From: Hyphomonadaceae bacterium | Lineage (GTDB): Bacteria > Pseudomonadota > Alphaproteobacteria > Rhizobiales > Hyphomicrobiaceae | DNA: 64,000 nucleotides | Assembly: GCA_019747815.1 (NCBI GenBank) | Contig: JAIEQJ010000023.1 | Location: 62,001 to 126,000, forward strand | Reading direction: 5' to 3' | Shown here: positions 17,952 through 27,087 of the stretch, piece after piece | Numbering within the stretch: position 1 is the stretch's first letter | Layout: each line of letters opens with the position of its first letter | Position numbers and translations under genes: made by a program | The notes under the pieces: model-generated | Database searches by the model: none | Told to the model about the DNA's origin: nothing | Seen by the model: the letters and a program-made list of their open reading frames with translations, nothing else

Positions 17952-18916
17952 CCGTCGGTCCGGGCTGCGACCCGCGTCACCGACCGCGACCCGTTCCAGG
18001 CATAGCCCCGGCCGACACGGCGGCCGAACAGCAGCGTGACGGGATCGACATGTGCACCCGCTCTCGTCTTCACCTCATAGTGCACATGCGGCCCTGTCGA
18101 GTAGCCGGTGCTGCCCAGCGTGCCCAGCATCTGGCCCTGGTCCAGGACGGTGCCGATCTTGGCGACGATACGTTGCAGGTGGGCATAGAGATGCATCCTG
18201 CCCGTATCGTCCCGGGTCACCACCGTATTGCCGTACCCGTTGCGCCAGCCCGCGAACGTCACCTTCTGGCGCCGGGTCGTTGCCTGCACCCGCGAGCCCA
18301 GCGGGCCGGCGAGATCGATGGCCGGATGGTACCGCCCCTGGTGGAACAGGCTGGTCACCCGGCCCCGCTCGAACGGCATGATGAACTCCGGCCCGCGGTT
18401 GGCCCTTTCGGCGGGCTCCAGAGCCCGCGCCGCGTCCCGGGGCACCTTGGGCAGGCTGGCCCTCGATTGGGTGCCCCGCGATGACAGCCGACGGACCCGG
18501 TCGGGCGCGCTCATGATGTGCTTGATGCGCAGGAACCGGGGGCGGAAGTCCGGCGCGATGGGCGCGACCGTCGTTAACCCTTCCTCGACCGAGGCCGGCG
18601 GCCCATACAGAGCCAGCCTGACCCGCTCCCGGGGCGCCTCCGGCTCGGTCTCCAGCCTGTAAAGGGCGGCCGTCATGCCGTCGGGCACGCCGCCCCGCAG
18701 GCCGATCGGACGCGACAGGAGATCCTCGGGCAGCCCGTCGCCAAACCGATCCCGGCTCGGGATCGCGTACGCCGCACTGCGCATGATGGCGGCCTCCAGC
18801 CGCCGATCCTGCGCCCCGCGCGACTGGTCTGCGTGACCGAGGCCGGCGGCTCTTTCGAAGCTGCCGGCGAGGAACCCAATGGAGAAAAACGCCAACCCTA
18901 CTTTAGCGATACGCAT
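17933..18916 (-). CDS. M23 family metallopeptidase (murein endopeptidase-like)
   Basis: This 327-residue envelope protein has one N-terminal hydrophobic segment ([18 protein letters not shown]), a central region without recognised motifs, and a C-terminal LytM/M23 domain. Zinc residues are His197 and Asp201 (YHPAIDLAG) and His279 of the HVHYE pair; His246 and His277 are the other catalytic histidines. All residues needed for activity are present, so it may cut peptidoglycan cross-links rather than act as a degenerate activator. ATG 18916 follows a gagcagg site. It has its own upstream region of 242 bp before the thrS 3' end. Confidence 0.88.
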   Translation of the reverse strand: MRIAKVGLAFFSIGFLAGSFERAAGLGHADQSRGAQDRRLEAAIMRSAAYAIPSRDRFGDGLPEDLLSRPIGLRGGVPDGMTAALYRLETEPEAPRERVRLALYGPPASVEEGLTTVAPIAPDFRPRFLRIKHIMSAPDRVRRLSSRGTQSRASLPKVPRDAARALEPAERANRGPEFIMPFERGRVTSLFHQGRYHPAIDLAGPLGSRVQATTRRQKVTFAGWRNGYGNTVVTRDDTGRMHLYAHLQRIVAKIGTVLDQGQMLGTLGSTGYSTGPHVHYEVKTRAGAHVDPVTLLFGRRVGRGYAWNGSRSVTRVAARTDGQPRPR

Positions 18917-19158
18917 GCCTGCTCTTGTCGGTAGTTGTCCCTGCACCCCACCCGGTTGAGCACGAACGATATTGTTCCGCGGGACACCACGTGGCGGTGC
19001 GCCGCATCCCCTGCGTCACATCGTTAAAAACTGTATTGAATCAAAACGATAACCGTTCAGAATTAAGCTGACGATCGCCCGTCGGCGTTGCCGGGGAGGC
19101 CGGTGCGACCCCCGACTGAACGCTCAAAAGGTGGATTTCGGCGCCGGTCCCCAGAGCT

Positions 19159-21150
19159 TTACGGGGCCAGTCGTGCCCGCGCCCCGGCCCGCTTCAGGTC
19201 CGGCGGCAGGGCCTCCTCGGCCAGCGCCGCGACGGCCTCGGCGAGCGGCATCACCCGCTGATCCTGGCCGCCGAGGCGCCGCATGGAGACCTTGCCCTCC
19301 TCGGCCTCGCGCTTGCCGACAACCAGGATCACCGGCGTCTTGGTGAGCGAGTGCTCGCGCACCTTGAGATTGATCTTCTCGTTGCGCAGATCGATCTGGG
19401 CGCGCAGGCCCGCCTGCTGGAGCGCCGCCAGCACCGTCCCGGCATAGGCATCCGCGTCCGACACGATGGTGCACACCACCGCCTGCACCGGGGCCAGCCA
19501 CAGCGGCAGATGGCCGGCGTAGTTCTCGAGCAGAATGCCGAGGAAGCGCTCCATGGAGCCGCAAATCGCCCGATGGATCATCACCGGCGTGGTCTTCGAT
19601 CCGTCGGCTGCGATGTAGAAGGCGTCGAACCGCTCCGGCAGGTTGAAGTCCACCTGCGTCGTGCCGCACTGCCAGTCGCGGCCGATGGCATCGCGCAGCA
19701 CATACTCGAATTTCGGTCCGTAGAACGCGCCTTCACCCGGATTGATCGCCGTCCTGATCTTCTGGTTGTGGCTGCGCGCCTCGATCTGCTTGAGCACATC
19801 GCTCATGATGCGCTCGGCATGATCCCAGGCTTCATCCGAGCCGACCCGCTGCTCCGGCCGGGTCGAGAGCTTCACCGTCATCTCGCCGTCGAAGCCGAAA
19901 TCGGCGTAAGTGCTCAGGATCAGATCGTTGATCTTGAGACATTCCTCCGCCATCTGCTCCGGCGTGCAGAACACATGCGCATCGTCCTGCGTGAAGGCGC
20001 GCACCCGCATGAGCCCATGCAGCGCGCCGGACGGCTCGTAGCGGTGCACGATGCCGAACTCGGACATGCGCAGCGGCAGCTCGCGATAGGAGCGCAGCCC
20101 GTGCTTGAAGATCTGGATGTGGCCCGGGCAGTTCATCGGCTTGATGGCGAACACGCGTTCGTCCTCGGTGTCCTCGCCGGCGGACTGCGCCATGAACATG
20201 TTCTCGCGGAACCAGCCCCAGTGCCCTGAGGTCTCCCACAGCGACTTGTCGAGGAGCTGTGGCGCGTTCACCTCGCGGTAGTCGCCCTTCAGACGCCGCC
20301 GCATGTAGCCGACGATCTCCTGGAAGATCGTCCAGCCGTTCGCGTGCCAGAACACGGTGCCGGGGCCTTCCTCCTGGAAGTGGAAGAGATCCATCTCCCG
20401 CCCCAGCTTGCGGTGGTCGCGCTTCTCGGCTTCTTCGATCTGCCTCAGGTAGGCGGTCAGCTCCTGCTCGGTCGCCCAGGCAGTGCCGTAGATGCGCTGC
20501 AACTGCGCGTTGTTGTGGTCGCCGCGCCAATACGATCCGGCGAATTTGGTGAGCTTGAACGCCTTGCCGATGTGCCCGGTCGAGGTCATGTGCGGGCCGC
20601 GGCACAGATCCAGCCACTCGCCCTGCTTGTAGATCTTGAGGTCCTCGCCTTCCGGAATGGCGTCCACCAGCTCGATCTTGAACAGCTCGCCCTTCTTCCT
20701 GAAGAAGTCCTTGGCCTGCTCGCGGCTCCAGAACTCCTTGGTGAACGGTGCGTTGCGCGCGATGATCTCGTGCATCTTGGCTTCGATCTTGGCCAGGTCA
20801 TCCGGATGAAACGGCTCCGCCTTGGCAAAGTCGTAGAAGAAGCCGTTCTCGATCACGGGGCCGATGGTCACCTGCGTCCCCGGCCACAGCGCCTGTACGG
20901 CCTCGGCCATCACGTGCGCTGCGTCGTGACGGATGAGCTCCAGGGCCTCGGGATCGGTGCGTGAGACGATCTTCACGGCGGCATCGGCTGTGATGGGATC
21001 GGCCAGATCGGCCAGCCGGCCGTCCACGACCATGGCCACGGCACGCTTGGCCAGCGACTTGGCAATGCTCTCGGCCAGCTCCTTGCCGGTGATGCCCTTG
21101 CGCACCGACCGCTTGGCGCCGTCCGGAAATGTCAGGGTGATCTCGCTCAT
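19159..21150 (-). CDS. thrS: Threonyl-tRNA synthetase
   Basis: The 663-residue synthetase has the full bacterial architecture. A TGS domain comes first ([16 protein letters not shown]). The editing domain carries [10 protein letters not shown] (about residues 96-105) and later a Cys/His pair. The class II core has zinc ligands in [10 protein letters not shown] and motif 2 near [17 protein letters not shown]-terminal anticodon-binding domain ([14 protein letters not shown] onward) completes it. ATG 21150 follows an agaggaag site. No leader regulatory structure was recognised. It is divergent from the TAXI gene across a 328-bp region that carries paired palindromes. Confidence 0.97.
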   Translation of the reverse strand: MSEITLTFPDGAKRSVRKGITGKELAESIAKSLAKRAVAMVVDGRLADLADPITADAAVKIVSRTDPEALELIRHDAAHVMAEAVQALWPGTQVTIGPVIENGFFYDFAKAEPFHPDDLAKIEAKMHEIIARNAPFTKEFWSREQAKDFFRKKGELFKIELVDAIPEGEDLKIYKQGEWLDLCRGPHMTSTGHIGKAFKLTKFAGSYWRGDHNNAQLQRIYGTAWATEQELTAYLRQIEEAEKRDHRKLGREMDLFHFQEEGPGTVFWHANGWTIFQEIVGYMRRRLKGDYREVNAPQLLDKSLWETSGHWGWFRENMFMAQSAGEDTEDERVFAIKPMNCPGHIQIFKHGLRSYRELPLRMSEFGIVHRYEPSGALHGLMRVRAFTQDDAHVFCTPEQMAEECLKINDLILSTYADFGFDGEMTVKLSTRPEQRVGSDEAWDHAERIMSDVLKQIEARSHNQKIRTAINPGEGAFYGPKFEYVLRDAIGRDWQCGTTQVDFNLPERFDAFYIAADGSKTTPVMIHRAICGSMERFLGILLENYAGHLPLWLAPVQAVVCTIVSDADAYAGTVLAALQQAGLRAQIDLRNEKINLKVREHSLTKTPVILVVGKREAEEGKVSMRRLGGQDQRVMPLAEAVAALAEEALPPDLKRAGARARLAP

Positions 21151-21283
21151 GGTCTTCCTCTCACTCGCTGCATACCACGCAGGTAAGGTGGACCGTTGCC
21201 GGGCAGCCGCTGTGCCGGGCGTCGGGGGGCTGCTTGTGCCCGCAGGTGTCGTCCGCTGTCAAGTCGCCGCCCTGGGCCATTCG

Positions 21284-21297
21284 TTCTGCCGGCAGAA
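21284..21297. promoter_or_regulatory. Palindromic operator candidate 1
   Basis: ttctgccggcagaa is a perfect 14-bp palindrome. A closely related palindrome lies 35 bp further on (start to start). The pairing suggests a dimeric repressor or activator binding on the same side of the helix. No regulator gene lies nearby. Confidence 0.5.
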
Positions 21298-21318
21298 TGC
21301 CTCATTGATGCCGCAGCA

Positions 21319-21332
21319 ATCTGCTAGCAGAA
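21319..21332. promoter_or_regulatory. Palindromic operator candidate 2
   Basis: atctgctagcagaa matches site 1 at 11 of 14 positions, and its inner 12 bases are a perfect palindrome. It lies about 145 bp upstream of the TAXI start codon. Confidence 0.5.
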
Positions 21333-21478
21333 CTTCAGTGCAATTCCCCGATTGCGCGGGCAAGGTCCTGTGCTAGCTTGCAGTTGTGCAGCTTGAACGA
21401 TGCCCGGTGAAATGGGCCGCTCTGCACGGCCCGGCGAGCGCCGATGGGTAGCAGTACGGTTCGAGGGGAGGGAGGAAC

Positions 21479-22645
21479 GTGCGACGGATCGCAGGCCTTG
21501 CCGCCGTGCTGGCCATGGCGCTGCTGGCGTTCCCCGTCATCGTTGGCGCCCAGCAAGCCGCCCAGGTTGCCCAGACCAAGCGGCCGCTCCCGCCGCAGAC
21601 GCCCGCGGCCCGCTATGCCGCCCTGCGCGACACGCTCAACCAGAACACGGTCACCGTGATCTCGGGCAATCCCAACGGGACCTATCTCTACCTCGCCTAC
21701 GACATGTCGGCCGTGCTCGACGACGGCAACGATCTGCGCGTGCTGCCGGTGATCGGCAAAGGCGGCTACCAGAACGTCATGGACGTGCTGCACCTCAGAG
21801 GCGTCGATCTGTGCATCACGCAATCCAACATCATGACGTACCTCAAGAAGACCGGCGAGATGGGGCCCAACATCGAGAACCGTCTCGCCTTCATCACCCG
21901 GCTCTACAACGAGGAGATGCACGTCCTCGCCGGCCCTGGCATCAACAGCGTGCAGGAGCTGCATGGCAAGAAGGTCAACTTCAGCGACGTCGGCAGCGGC
22001 ACGCAGTTTTCAACGCGCCTCATCTTCGAGCTGCTCGGCATCAAGGCGACGGAGATCAATGTTGGCCAGGCCGACGGCTTTCAGATGGTCAAGTCGGGCG
22101 AGATCGCCGCGACCGTGCTGATTGCGGGCAAGCCGACAGGCTCCTTCGCCAAGTTCAAGCTCGAGCCTGGCATGCGGCTGCTGCCGGTCCCGTACACTGA
22201 AGTGCTCGAGCAGGACTACTTTCCGGCCAGGCTCACGTCCGAGGATTATCCGAGCCTGATACCGAAGGGCAGCTCCGTCGAAACCGTTGCCGTCGCCTCC
22301 GTGCTCGCCTCCTACAACTGGCCGCGCGACACGGATCGCTACCGCCGTGTCGCCACGTTCATCGAAGCCTTTTTCACGAAGTTTCCCGAGTTCCAGAAGC
22401 CGGCGCGCCACGCCAAGTGGCGCGAGGCCAACATCAACACCGCGCTGAAGGGGTGGAAGCGCTTCCCGGCGGCCGAGGAGTGGCTGGCCAAAAACCCGCA
22501 GCAGCGCGCGACCGCCGCCAGCGTCGCCATAGATCCGGGCATGGTGCGGGCACAGGCTGCAAAGGCCGCGCCCAACGATCCTGCTGCGCAGGAGCGGCTG
22601 TTCAAGGAATTCATGGAGTGGGCCAGGTCGCAGGGCAAGCGATAG
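21479..22645 (+). CDS. TAXI family periplasmic binding protein, copy 1
   Basis: This 388-residue exported protein has a signal peptide (IAGLAAVLAMALLAFPVIVGAQQ). Its mature part resembles TAXI-type TRAP solute-binding proteins (ISGNPNGTYLYLAYDMS near the start, then HVLAGPGINSVQELHGKKV and GSGTQFSTRLIFELLG). The GTG start at 21479 has a strong gggaggaac site. The C-terminal extension ends with QERLFKEFMEWARSQGK, shared with the paralogue at 23912-25078 and not part of a standard binding protein as I know it. No DctQ/DctM permease is present in the window. It is followed by a secreted Sel1-like gene. Confidence 0.85.
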   Translation: MRRIAGLAAVLAMALLAFPVIVGAQQAAQVAQTKRPLPPQTPAARYAALRDTLNQNTVTVISGNPNGTYLYLAYDMSAVLDDGNDLRVLPVIGKGGYQNVMDVLHLRGVDLCITQSNIMTYLKKTGEMGPNIENRLAFITRLYNEEMHVLAGPGINSVQELHGKKVNFSDVGSGTQFSTRLIFELLGIKATEINVGQADGFQMVKSGEIAATVLIAGKPTGSFAKFKLEPGMRLLPVPYTEVLEQDYFPARLTSEDYPSLIPKGSSVETVAVASVLASYNWPRDTDRYRRVATFIEAFFTKFPEFQKPARHAKWREANINTALKGWKRFPAAEEWLAKNPQQRATAASVAIDPGMVRAQAAKAAPNDPAAQERLFKEFMEWARSQGKR

Positions 22646-22717
22646 CCGCGGCGCCCGATCAGAGGCGCAAAGCCCGGGGCCTGCGATGTGGTTGGGGAGG
22701 TTGGAAGGCAGGTCGTG

Positions 22718-23593
22718 ATGGGGGCGGGCAGCTCAGCCCGGCATGCGAGCCGGCACAGCCCCGCGCAACCGGGCTTGGGACCGGTTGCGCGCGGTCTGCT
22801 GGCCGCCCTGTCCTTTGCTGCTTCCATCGCTTCAGGCGCCGTGCATGCCCAAACCCCTCGCCCGGCCATCCTCATCGCCGCCACCATCTCCGCCGAGCCG
22901 GCCCAGCAAGCGCCCCTTGCCATCCGCATCGGATCGCCCGAGGCCGTGCCGAAAGGCAGCTTCATCAGAATCCGTGGCCTGCCGCCCACCATCGCCCTGT
23001 CGGACGGACACTCGATCGCGCCCGGCTCATGGGCCATACCGATCGCGGCGCTGCCCAATCTGAGGATCACCCTGCCGGCGATGGCGCTCGGAAAATCGGA
23101 AATCTCCATCACGCTTGTCGGCAACGACGGGACGGTTCTGGCCGAGGCCAAGTCGGTGCTCATCATCAGCGCCACCGTGGCACCTGGCAAGAGCAACGGC
23201 CCGTCCGTCTCGATCCTGAGAGCGGGCACACCACAGCCGCCTGCGCCTGCGGAGACCGCGGTGCGCCCGCCCTCACCGATCCCGCCCGAAGGACCGTCGC
23301 GGCTGACGCCGGAGCAGCGCGACCGTGCGCTGCGGCTGGTGAAGCGGGGTGATGAGCATTTGGCCGAGGGCGGCATCGCCCAGGCCCGGCTTCTCTATGA
23401 GCGCGCGGCCGAGGCCGGCCTGGCGCAGGGCGCCATGGCGCTTGCTGCCACCTACGATGCGGCCGAGCTCAGCCGCTTGGGCGTGCGCGGCCTGCAGCCC
23501 GATCGCGCGCTGGCTCTACACTGGTACGAGCGCGCCCGACAGTTGGGGGCCTCGGAGGCCGAGCAGCGTCTGCGTCGCCTGGGCGCGAACTGA
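22718..23593 (+). CDS. Secreted Sel1/TPR-like protein, copy 1
   Basis: This 291-residue protein has a long N-terminus with a hydrophobic segment (LLAALSFAASIASGAVHAQT) that reads as a signal peptide. A beta-rich domain follows (about 45-150: PLAIRIGSPEAVPKGSF, FIRIRGLPPTIALSDG, SISITLVGNDG-like strands), then a Pro-rich linker and a C-terminal helical repeat (RALRLVKRGDEHLAEGG, ARLLYERAAEAGLAQGAM, ALHWYERARQLGASEAEQ), the Sel1/TPR type. Its relative at 25136-26029 has the same order. ATG 22718 follows ggaaggcagg; GTG 22715 is possible. It probably works with the upstream TAXI protein in the periplasm, which is an inference. Confidence 0.75.
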   Translation: MGAGSSARHASRHSPAQPGLGPVARGLLAALSFAASIASGAVHAQTPRPAILIAATISAEPAQQAPLAIRIGSPEAVPKGSFIRIRGLPPTIALSDGHSIAPGSWAIPIAALPNLRITLPAMALGKSEISITLVGNDGTVLAEAKSVLIISATVAPGKSNGPSVSILRAGTPQPPAPAETAVRPPSPIPPEGPSRLTPEQRDRALRLVKRGDEHLAEGGIAQARLLYERAAEAGLAQGAMALAATYDAAELSRLGVRGLQPDRALALHWYERARQLGASEAEQRLRRLGAN

Positions 23594-23911
23594 CAAGGGT
23601 CGACCCTTCAAAGCCAAGATGCGCTGGCGCCCGAAGAATTCCCTATTCCCGCCCCAAATCCGCCCTTGCTCGGCGTGGACATGTCCACCGGGACGTCGGA
23701 CAGGGGGCAAGCCAGCGGATGCCCACCGGCCGTGACGGATAAGGCACCGAGGATGATCGTCGCCGACGAAATACTGCATAGGGATCGTCTTCAAACACAA
23801 GCAGCGATTGATGCAGCCACCGCGCCGGATGTGTCGGCCGCGACCGTGGGCGCTATCGGCAGTTGGCGTCCAATGCGCTATATGACATCCAAGTTCTGAG
23901 GGGAGCGTACA
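23594..23911. other. Spacer between the two TAXI/Sel1 modules
   Basis: This 318-bp gap has no credible gene. It contains two perfect 14-bp palindromes, aagggtcgaccctt (23595-23608), directly after the stop of the first module, and gtggacatgtccac (23675-23688). The second module probably has its own promoter here. Confidence 0.5.
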
Positions 23912-25078
23912 ATGCGCAAGCGAATGGGACGGGCACTGGTTCTGATGGCTGCGGCTGGTATTTTGGCTGGCGATGGACTGGCGCAGCAGCTCTGGTCCCA
24001 GGAGGCTGCGCCAGGCGCCAAGCGCAAAGTGCAGCGCACCCCCACGGCGATCGATAGCGGCGAGGGCGGCACCGTCGCCAAGATCAACAACTGGACGGTC
24101 GGCCTTGCGGGGGGCTTGCCCGAGGGCACCTTCATTCGTCTGGCCGCGGAGATCGCGCGCAATGTCAGCGACGCCGAGAACCTGCGCGTGCTCGCGGTCA
24201 TCACGCAGGGCGCCACCGACAACGTGAAGGACCTGCTCTACCTCAGAGGCATCGACGCTGCGATCACTAATGCCGACGTCCTTGAGCACTTCAAGACCGA
24301 AGAGAAGATCCCCAACATCGAGCGACGCATCAATTTCGTCTCGGAGCTGGTCGTTTCCGAGGTGCATGTGGTCGCCCGGCCGGAAATCAACTCGTTCAAG
24401 GACCTGGAAGGCAAGAAGGTGAGCCTGGGCACCAAGGGTGCGGGACAATCGACCACCGGGCCGATTATTTTCCAGCGGTTGGGCGTGAAGCCCGAGTTCG
24501 TCTACGTCAACAACGCCATCGCGCTCGAGCAGATGAAGACCGGCGAGATTGCCGCCATTGTCAACAACGGTGCCAAACCGCTGGATCTCCTGACCAAGTT
24601 CAAGAACGACAACAACTTCAAGTTCCTGCCGATTCCGATCGACAGGTTCGACGAGTACTACGTCCCCGCCGTCCTCACGTCCGACGACTATCCGGGCTTC
24701 ATCAAATCCGGCGACAAGGTCGAGACGCTCGGCGTGCAGACGGTGCTCGCCGTCTACAACTGGCCGCGCGAGAACGACCGCTTCCGGCGCGTGCAGCGCT
24801 TCATCGAGTACTACTTCAACCGCTTCCAGGCGCTCCACAAGCCGCCCTATCATCCCAAGTGGAAGACCGTGAACCTCGCGGCGAACGTGCCGGGATGGAC
24901 GCGCTACCACGTGGCCGACGAGCTGCTGAAGCAGATGGCCGCCGGCAAGGCCCCTCAGCAACAGGCCGGCCAGCCCCCTCAAGGGCGCCAGCAGGCAGCA
25001 CGCAGCGCCTCCGACGCGGCTGAGCAGGAGCGGCTGTTCCAGCAGTTCCTGGAATGGAGCAAGAAGCAGGGCAAGTGA
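23912..25078 (+). CDS. TAXI family periplasmic binding protein, copy 2
   Basis: This 388-residue paralogue is the same length as the protein at 21479-22645. It has a signal peptide (ALVLMAAAGILAGDGLAQQ) and the binding-protein core WTVGLAGGLPEGTFIRLAAEIA, then DNVKDLLYLRGIDAAITNAD and HVVARPEINSFKDLEGKKV. Blocks such as LTSDDYPGFI, LAVYNWPREND and the C-terminal QERLFQQFLEW align with copy 1 (LTSEDYPSLI, LASYNWPRDTD, QERLFKEFMEW). Copy 2 carries an additional Gln-rich stretch before the C-terminal motif. ATG 23912 has a gagggg site. No permease gene accompanies it. Confidence 0.87.
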   Translation: MRKRMGRALVLMAAAGILAGDGLAQQLWSQEAAPGAKRKVQRTPTAIDSGEGGTVAKINNWTVGLAGGLPEGTFIRLAAEIARNVSDAENLRVLAVITQGATDNVKDLLYLRGIDAAITNADVLEHFKTEEKIPNIERRINFVSELVVSEVHVVARPEINSFKDLEGKKVSLGTKGAGQSTTGPIIFQRLGVKPEFVYVNNAIALEQMKTGEIAAIVNNGAKPLDLLTKFKNDNNFKFLPIPIDRFDEYYVPAVLTSDDYPGFIKSGDKVETLGVQTVLAVYNWPRENDRFRRVQRFIEYYFNRFQALHKPPYHPKWKTVNLAANVPGWTRYHVADELLKQMAAGKAPQQQAGQPPQGRQQAARSASDAAEQERLFQQFLEWSKKQGK

Positions 25079-25135
25079 CCCGCGGGGCGCGGCGCCTGCG
25101 AAGTGCCGGCGCGATTGGTTTGGAAGGGCACGGCA

Positions 25136-26029
25136 ATGCCGATGGACAGGGGCGCTGTTGACCGCGATCCGACCGTTGCAGGACCTGGGCTGAGGCGCCA
25201 TGTCTCCTGGCCCGCGGCTGCAGTGTTGGCGGTTGGACTTCTTGTGGCTGCCGGTGCCGCCGATCCGGCCCTCGCCCAGCGCGCTGAGGAGCCGCGCATC
25301 AGCGTGGCCCCGACCATTCTGGCAGAGCCTGCCGCGCAGACCGCCCTGTCGATCCAGGTTGGCCCGCCCGGCAGCCTGCCCAGCAACACCTTCGTACGCC
25401 TGCGCGGGCTTCCGGCCAGCGTTTCGCTCACCGAAGGGTACGCCATCGCGCCAGGATTGTGGGCCGTGCCGCTGTTCGGCTTGGCATCGCTCAAAGCCAT
25501 CGTGCCGGCGGGCGTTTCCGGCCGCTCGGAGATCGTCATTCACCTCGTCAGCGTCGACGGCACAACGCTTGCCGAAACGCGAACCGCGCTCGTCGTGGGC
25601 CCCGCCACCATGATCGCACCGGCGGAGCGGCCGGCGGCCGAGCGTCCGCAGCAGCGCCTGAGCGTGGCCACCGCTCCTCCACCGCAACCCCCGCCTGCCG
25701 CCAAGGCCGAGCGCAACGGGCTTCCGCCGCCCTTAACGGCAGAAGAGAAGGCGCGCGCCGACCGGCTGGTGGCCAACGGCGACCGGCACCTCGACCAAGG
25801 CAACATTGGTGCGGCACGCATGTTCTTCCAGCGGGCGGCGGAGGCCGGCCTGGCGGCCGGAGCGCTCAAGATGGCCGCAACCTACGATCCGACCGAGCTC
25901 GAGCGCCTCGGGGTGAAGGTGCAGGGTACAATTCCCGATCGCGCAGAGGCCCGCAAATGGTACGAGCGCGCCCGGGCGCTGGGCGCACCGGAAGCCGCCG
26001 AGCGGCTGACCCGCATCGGCGGCAGCTAA
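25136..26029 (+). CDS. Secreted Sel1/TPR-like protein, copy 2
   Basis: This 297-residue paralogue of the protein at 22718-23593 has a signal segment (AAAVLAVGLLVAAGAADPALAQR). The beta-rich domain has LSIQVGPPGSLPSNTF, FVRLRGLPASVSLTEG and YAIAPGLWAVPLFGLASL, matching the other copy strand by strand. After a Pro/Ala-rich linker, the C-terminal repeats RADRLVANGDRHLDQGN, ARMFFQRAAEAGLAAGAL and ARKWYERARALGAPEAAE follow. Start ATG 25136 or 25142; no strong site decides. Its stop overlaps the stop of the convergent yidD gene by 4 bp. Confidence 0.77.
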   Translation: MPMDRGAVDRDPTVAGPGLRRHVSWPAAAVLAVGLLVAAGAADPALAQRAEEPRISVAPTILAEPAAQTALSIQVGPPGSLPSNTFVRLRGLPASVSLTEGYAIAPGLWAVPLFGLASLKAIVPAGVSGRSEIVIHLVSVDGTTLAETRTALVVGPATMIAPAERPAAERPQQRLSVATAPPPQPPPAAKAERNGLPPPLTAEEKARADRLVANGDRHLDQGNIGAARMFFQRAAEAGLAAGALKMAATYDPTELERLGVKVQGTIPDRAEARKWYERARALGAPEAAERLTRIGGS

Positions 26030-26346
26030 GGGCCGCGCGGCCTGGCGTCGCTTGGCGCCGCCATCCTCCAGCGGCCATACCGCCAGGGCGCAAGCGGGTG
26101 GCGCTCGCCACTGATGTCAGGCACCGGATCGAAGCCGTGGCTGCCCCAGGGATGGCACCTGCAAATCCGGGCCAGCGTCAGCCAGCTCCCGCGCCAGGCG
26201 CCGTTGCGATCGATCGCCTCCAGCGCATACTCCGAGCAGGTCGGCAGATGGCGGCATTCCAGGCCGATCAGCGGCTTGAGCGTCCAGCGATAGGCGTGGA
26301 TCGGGGCTTTGGCGATGGCCTTGGCTGCGCGCTGGGCGATCGGCAT
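26026..26346 (-). CDS. yidD: Membrane protein insertion efficiency factor YidD
   Basis: This 106-residue protein belongs to the YidD family, small amphipathic proteins that help YidC insert membrane proteins. The conserved cysteine-rich signature is LECRHLPTCSEYALEAI (about residues 29-45) followed by LARICRCHPWGSHGFDPVP. The start at 26346 gives an N-terminal amphipathic helix (MPIAQRAAKAIAKAPIHAYR) as usual. Unlike many bacteria, it is not beside rpmH-rnpA-yidC. It is next to an IscU-like gene and folE, a common alphaproteobacterial arrangement. Confidence 0.93.
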   Translation of the reverse strand: MPIAQRAAKAIAKAPIHAYRWTLKPLIGLECRHLPTCSEYALEAIDRNGAWRGSWLTLARICRCHPWGSHGFDPVPDISGERHPLAPWRYGRWRMAAPSDARPRGP

Positions 26347-26359
26347 GATCGTTCGGGCC

Positions 26360-26860
26360 TCAGGCCCCGGCAGATGTCGCCATGGCTGCGGCGGCCCCGT
26401 TGGCAACAGAGCCTACGGCGTCGCCCTGCTTGGCCTCGGCAGCGGCGAGCGCACTTTCCACCGCGTCGAACACCAGCAGTGTGGAGGCGTGCCGTGCCTT
26501 GTAATCCTTGACGGGCTCGAGAACGGCCAGGTCTGCCCAGCGTCCCTTAGGCGGCGGTCCGCCCGCCTTCAGCATCCTGCGCATGGCCGCACCCACCTCG
26601 CGCAGTTCGCTGGCGCGTGTTCCAAGAATATTATGCCCCATGACGGAAGCTGCCGCCTGCCCCAGCAGACAGGCCTTCACGATCTGCCCATAAGCCGCCA
26701 CACAATCGCCGGCGAGCTTCAGGTCGACGGTCACCGTCGAGCCGCACAGCTTGGAATGGGCCGTCGCCGTGGCGTCGGCGTCCTGCAGGCGATCGCCCAG
26801 CGGAATGCCGGCAGAAAGCTCCAGAATGCGCTGGTTGTAAATCTCGCTTAGCTGCGTCAT
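26360..26860 (-). CDS. IscU/NifU-N-like iron-sulfur scaffold protein
   Basis: This 166-residue protein has the IscU-type fold elements: IYNQRILELSAGIP at the N-terminus, the first ligand cysteine in HSKLCGSTVTVDLKL (Cys39), and the second in IVKACLLGQAAASVMG (near residue 64). The third cysteine of true IscU/SufU scaffolds is absent; the corresponding region reads YKARHASTLLVF. Whether it assembles clusters or is a relative with another role is therefore open. It is 13 bp upstream of yidD on the same strand and divergent from folE. Confidence 0.85.
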   Translation of the reverse strand: MTQLSEIYNQRILELSAGIPLGDRLQDADATATAHSKLCGSTVTVDLKLAGDCVAAYGQIVKACLLGQAAASVMGHNILGTRASELREVGAAMRRMLKAGGPPPKGRWADLAVLEPVKDYKARHASTLLVFDAVESALAAAEAKQGDAVGSVANGAAAAMATSAGA

Positions 26861-26907
26861 TGGCTCATCACGCCCTGCCCGAGCGCAGGCTTTTGACCGG
26901 GCTTTCC

Positions 26908-26936
26908 TTGTTCCGGCCCGCCCATCGTATTATATG
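26908..26936. promoter_or_regulatory. Possible divergent promoter of folE and the IscU-like gene
   Basis: On the plus strand ttgttc (26908-26913), 17 bases and tatatg (26931-26936) form a weak sigma-70-like pair pointing to folE. On the minus strand the same AT patch reads tataat (26934-26929), about 70 bp upstream of the IscU-like start. The patch is the most AT-rich point in a GC-rich gap. Confidence 0.3.
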
Positions 26937-27087
26937 GCCCATACTAACCCAGCACCGGCGCAAAACCCAAAAGGCCGCCTATCCATCATATCGCCCGTGC
27001 GGACGGAGAATTCAACACCAGATACCGTGTCCTGATGGCACAGTCCGCGCGCTTGCCCAGGCAAACTGACAAACGGCACAGAGACCC

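Larger units (their letters stand above)
21151..21478. other. Divergent regulatory region between thrS and the TAXI gene
   Basis: This 328-bp gap has no gene. It must hold the thrS promoter and the promoter of the TAXI/Sel1 module. Two related 14-bp palindromes at 21284-21297 and 21319-21332 are annotated separately. Confidence 0.6.

Noticed and set aside
23666-23899. 77-residue frame in the spacer between the two modules
   Set aside because: There is no ribosome-binding site, no protein-like pattern, and it lies over palindromes in the spacer.
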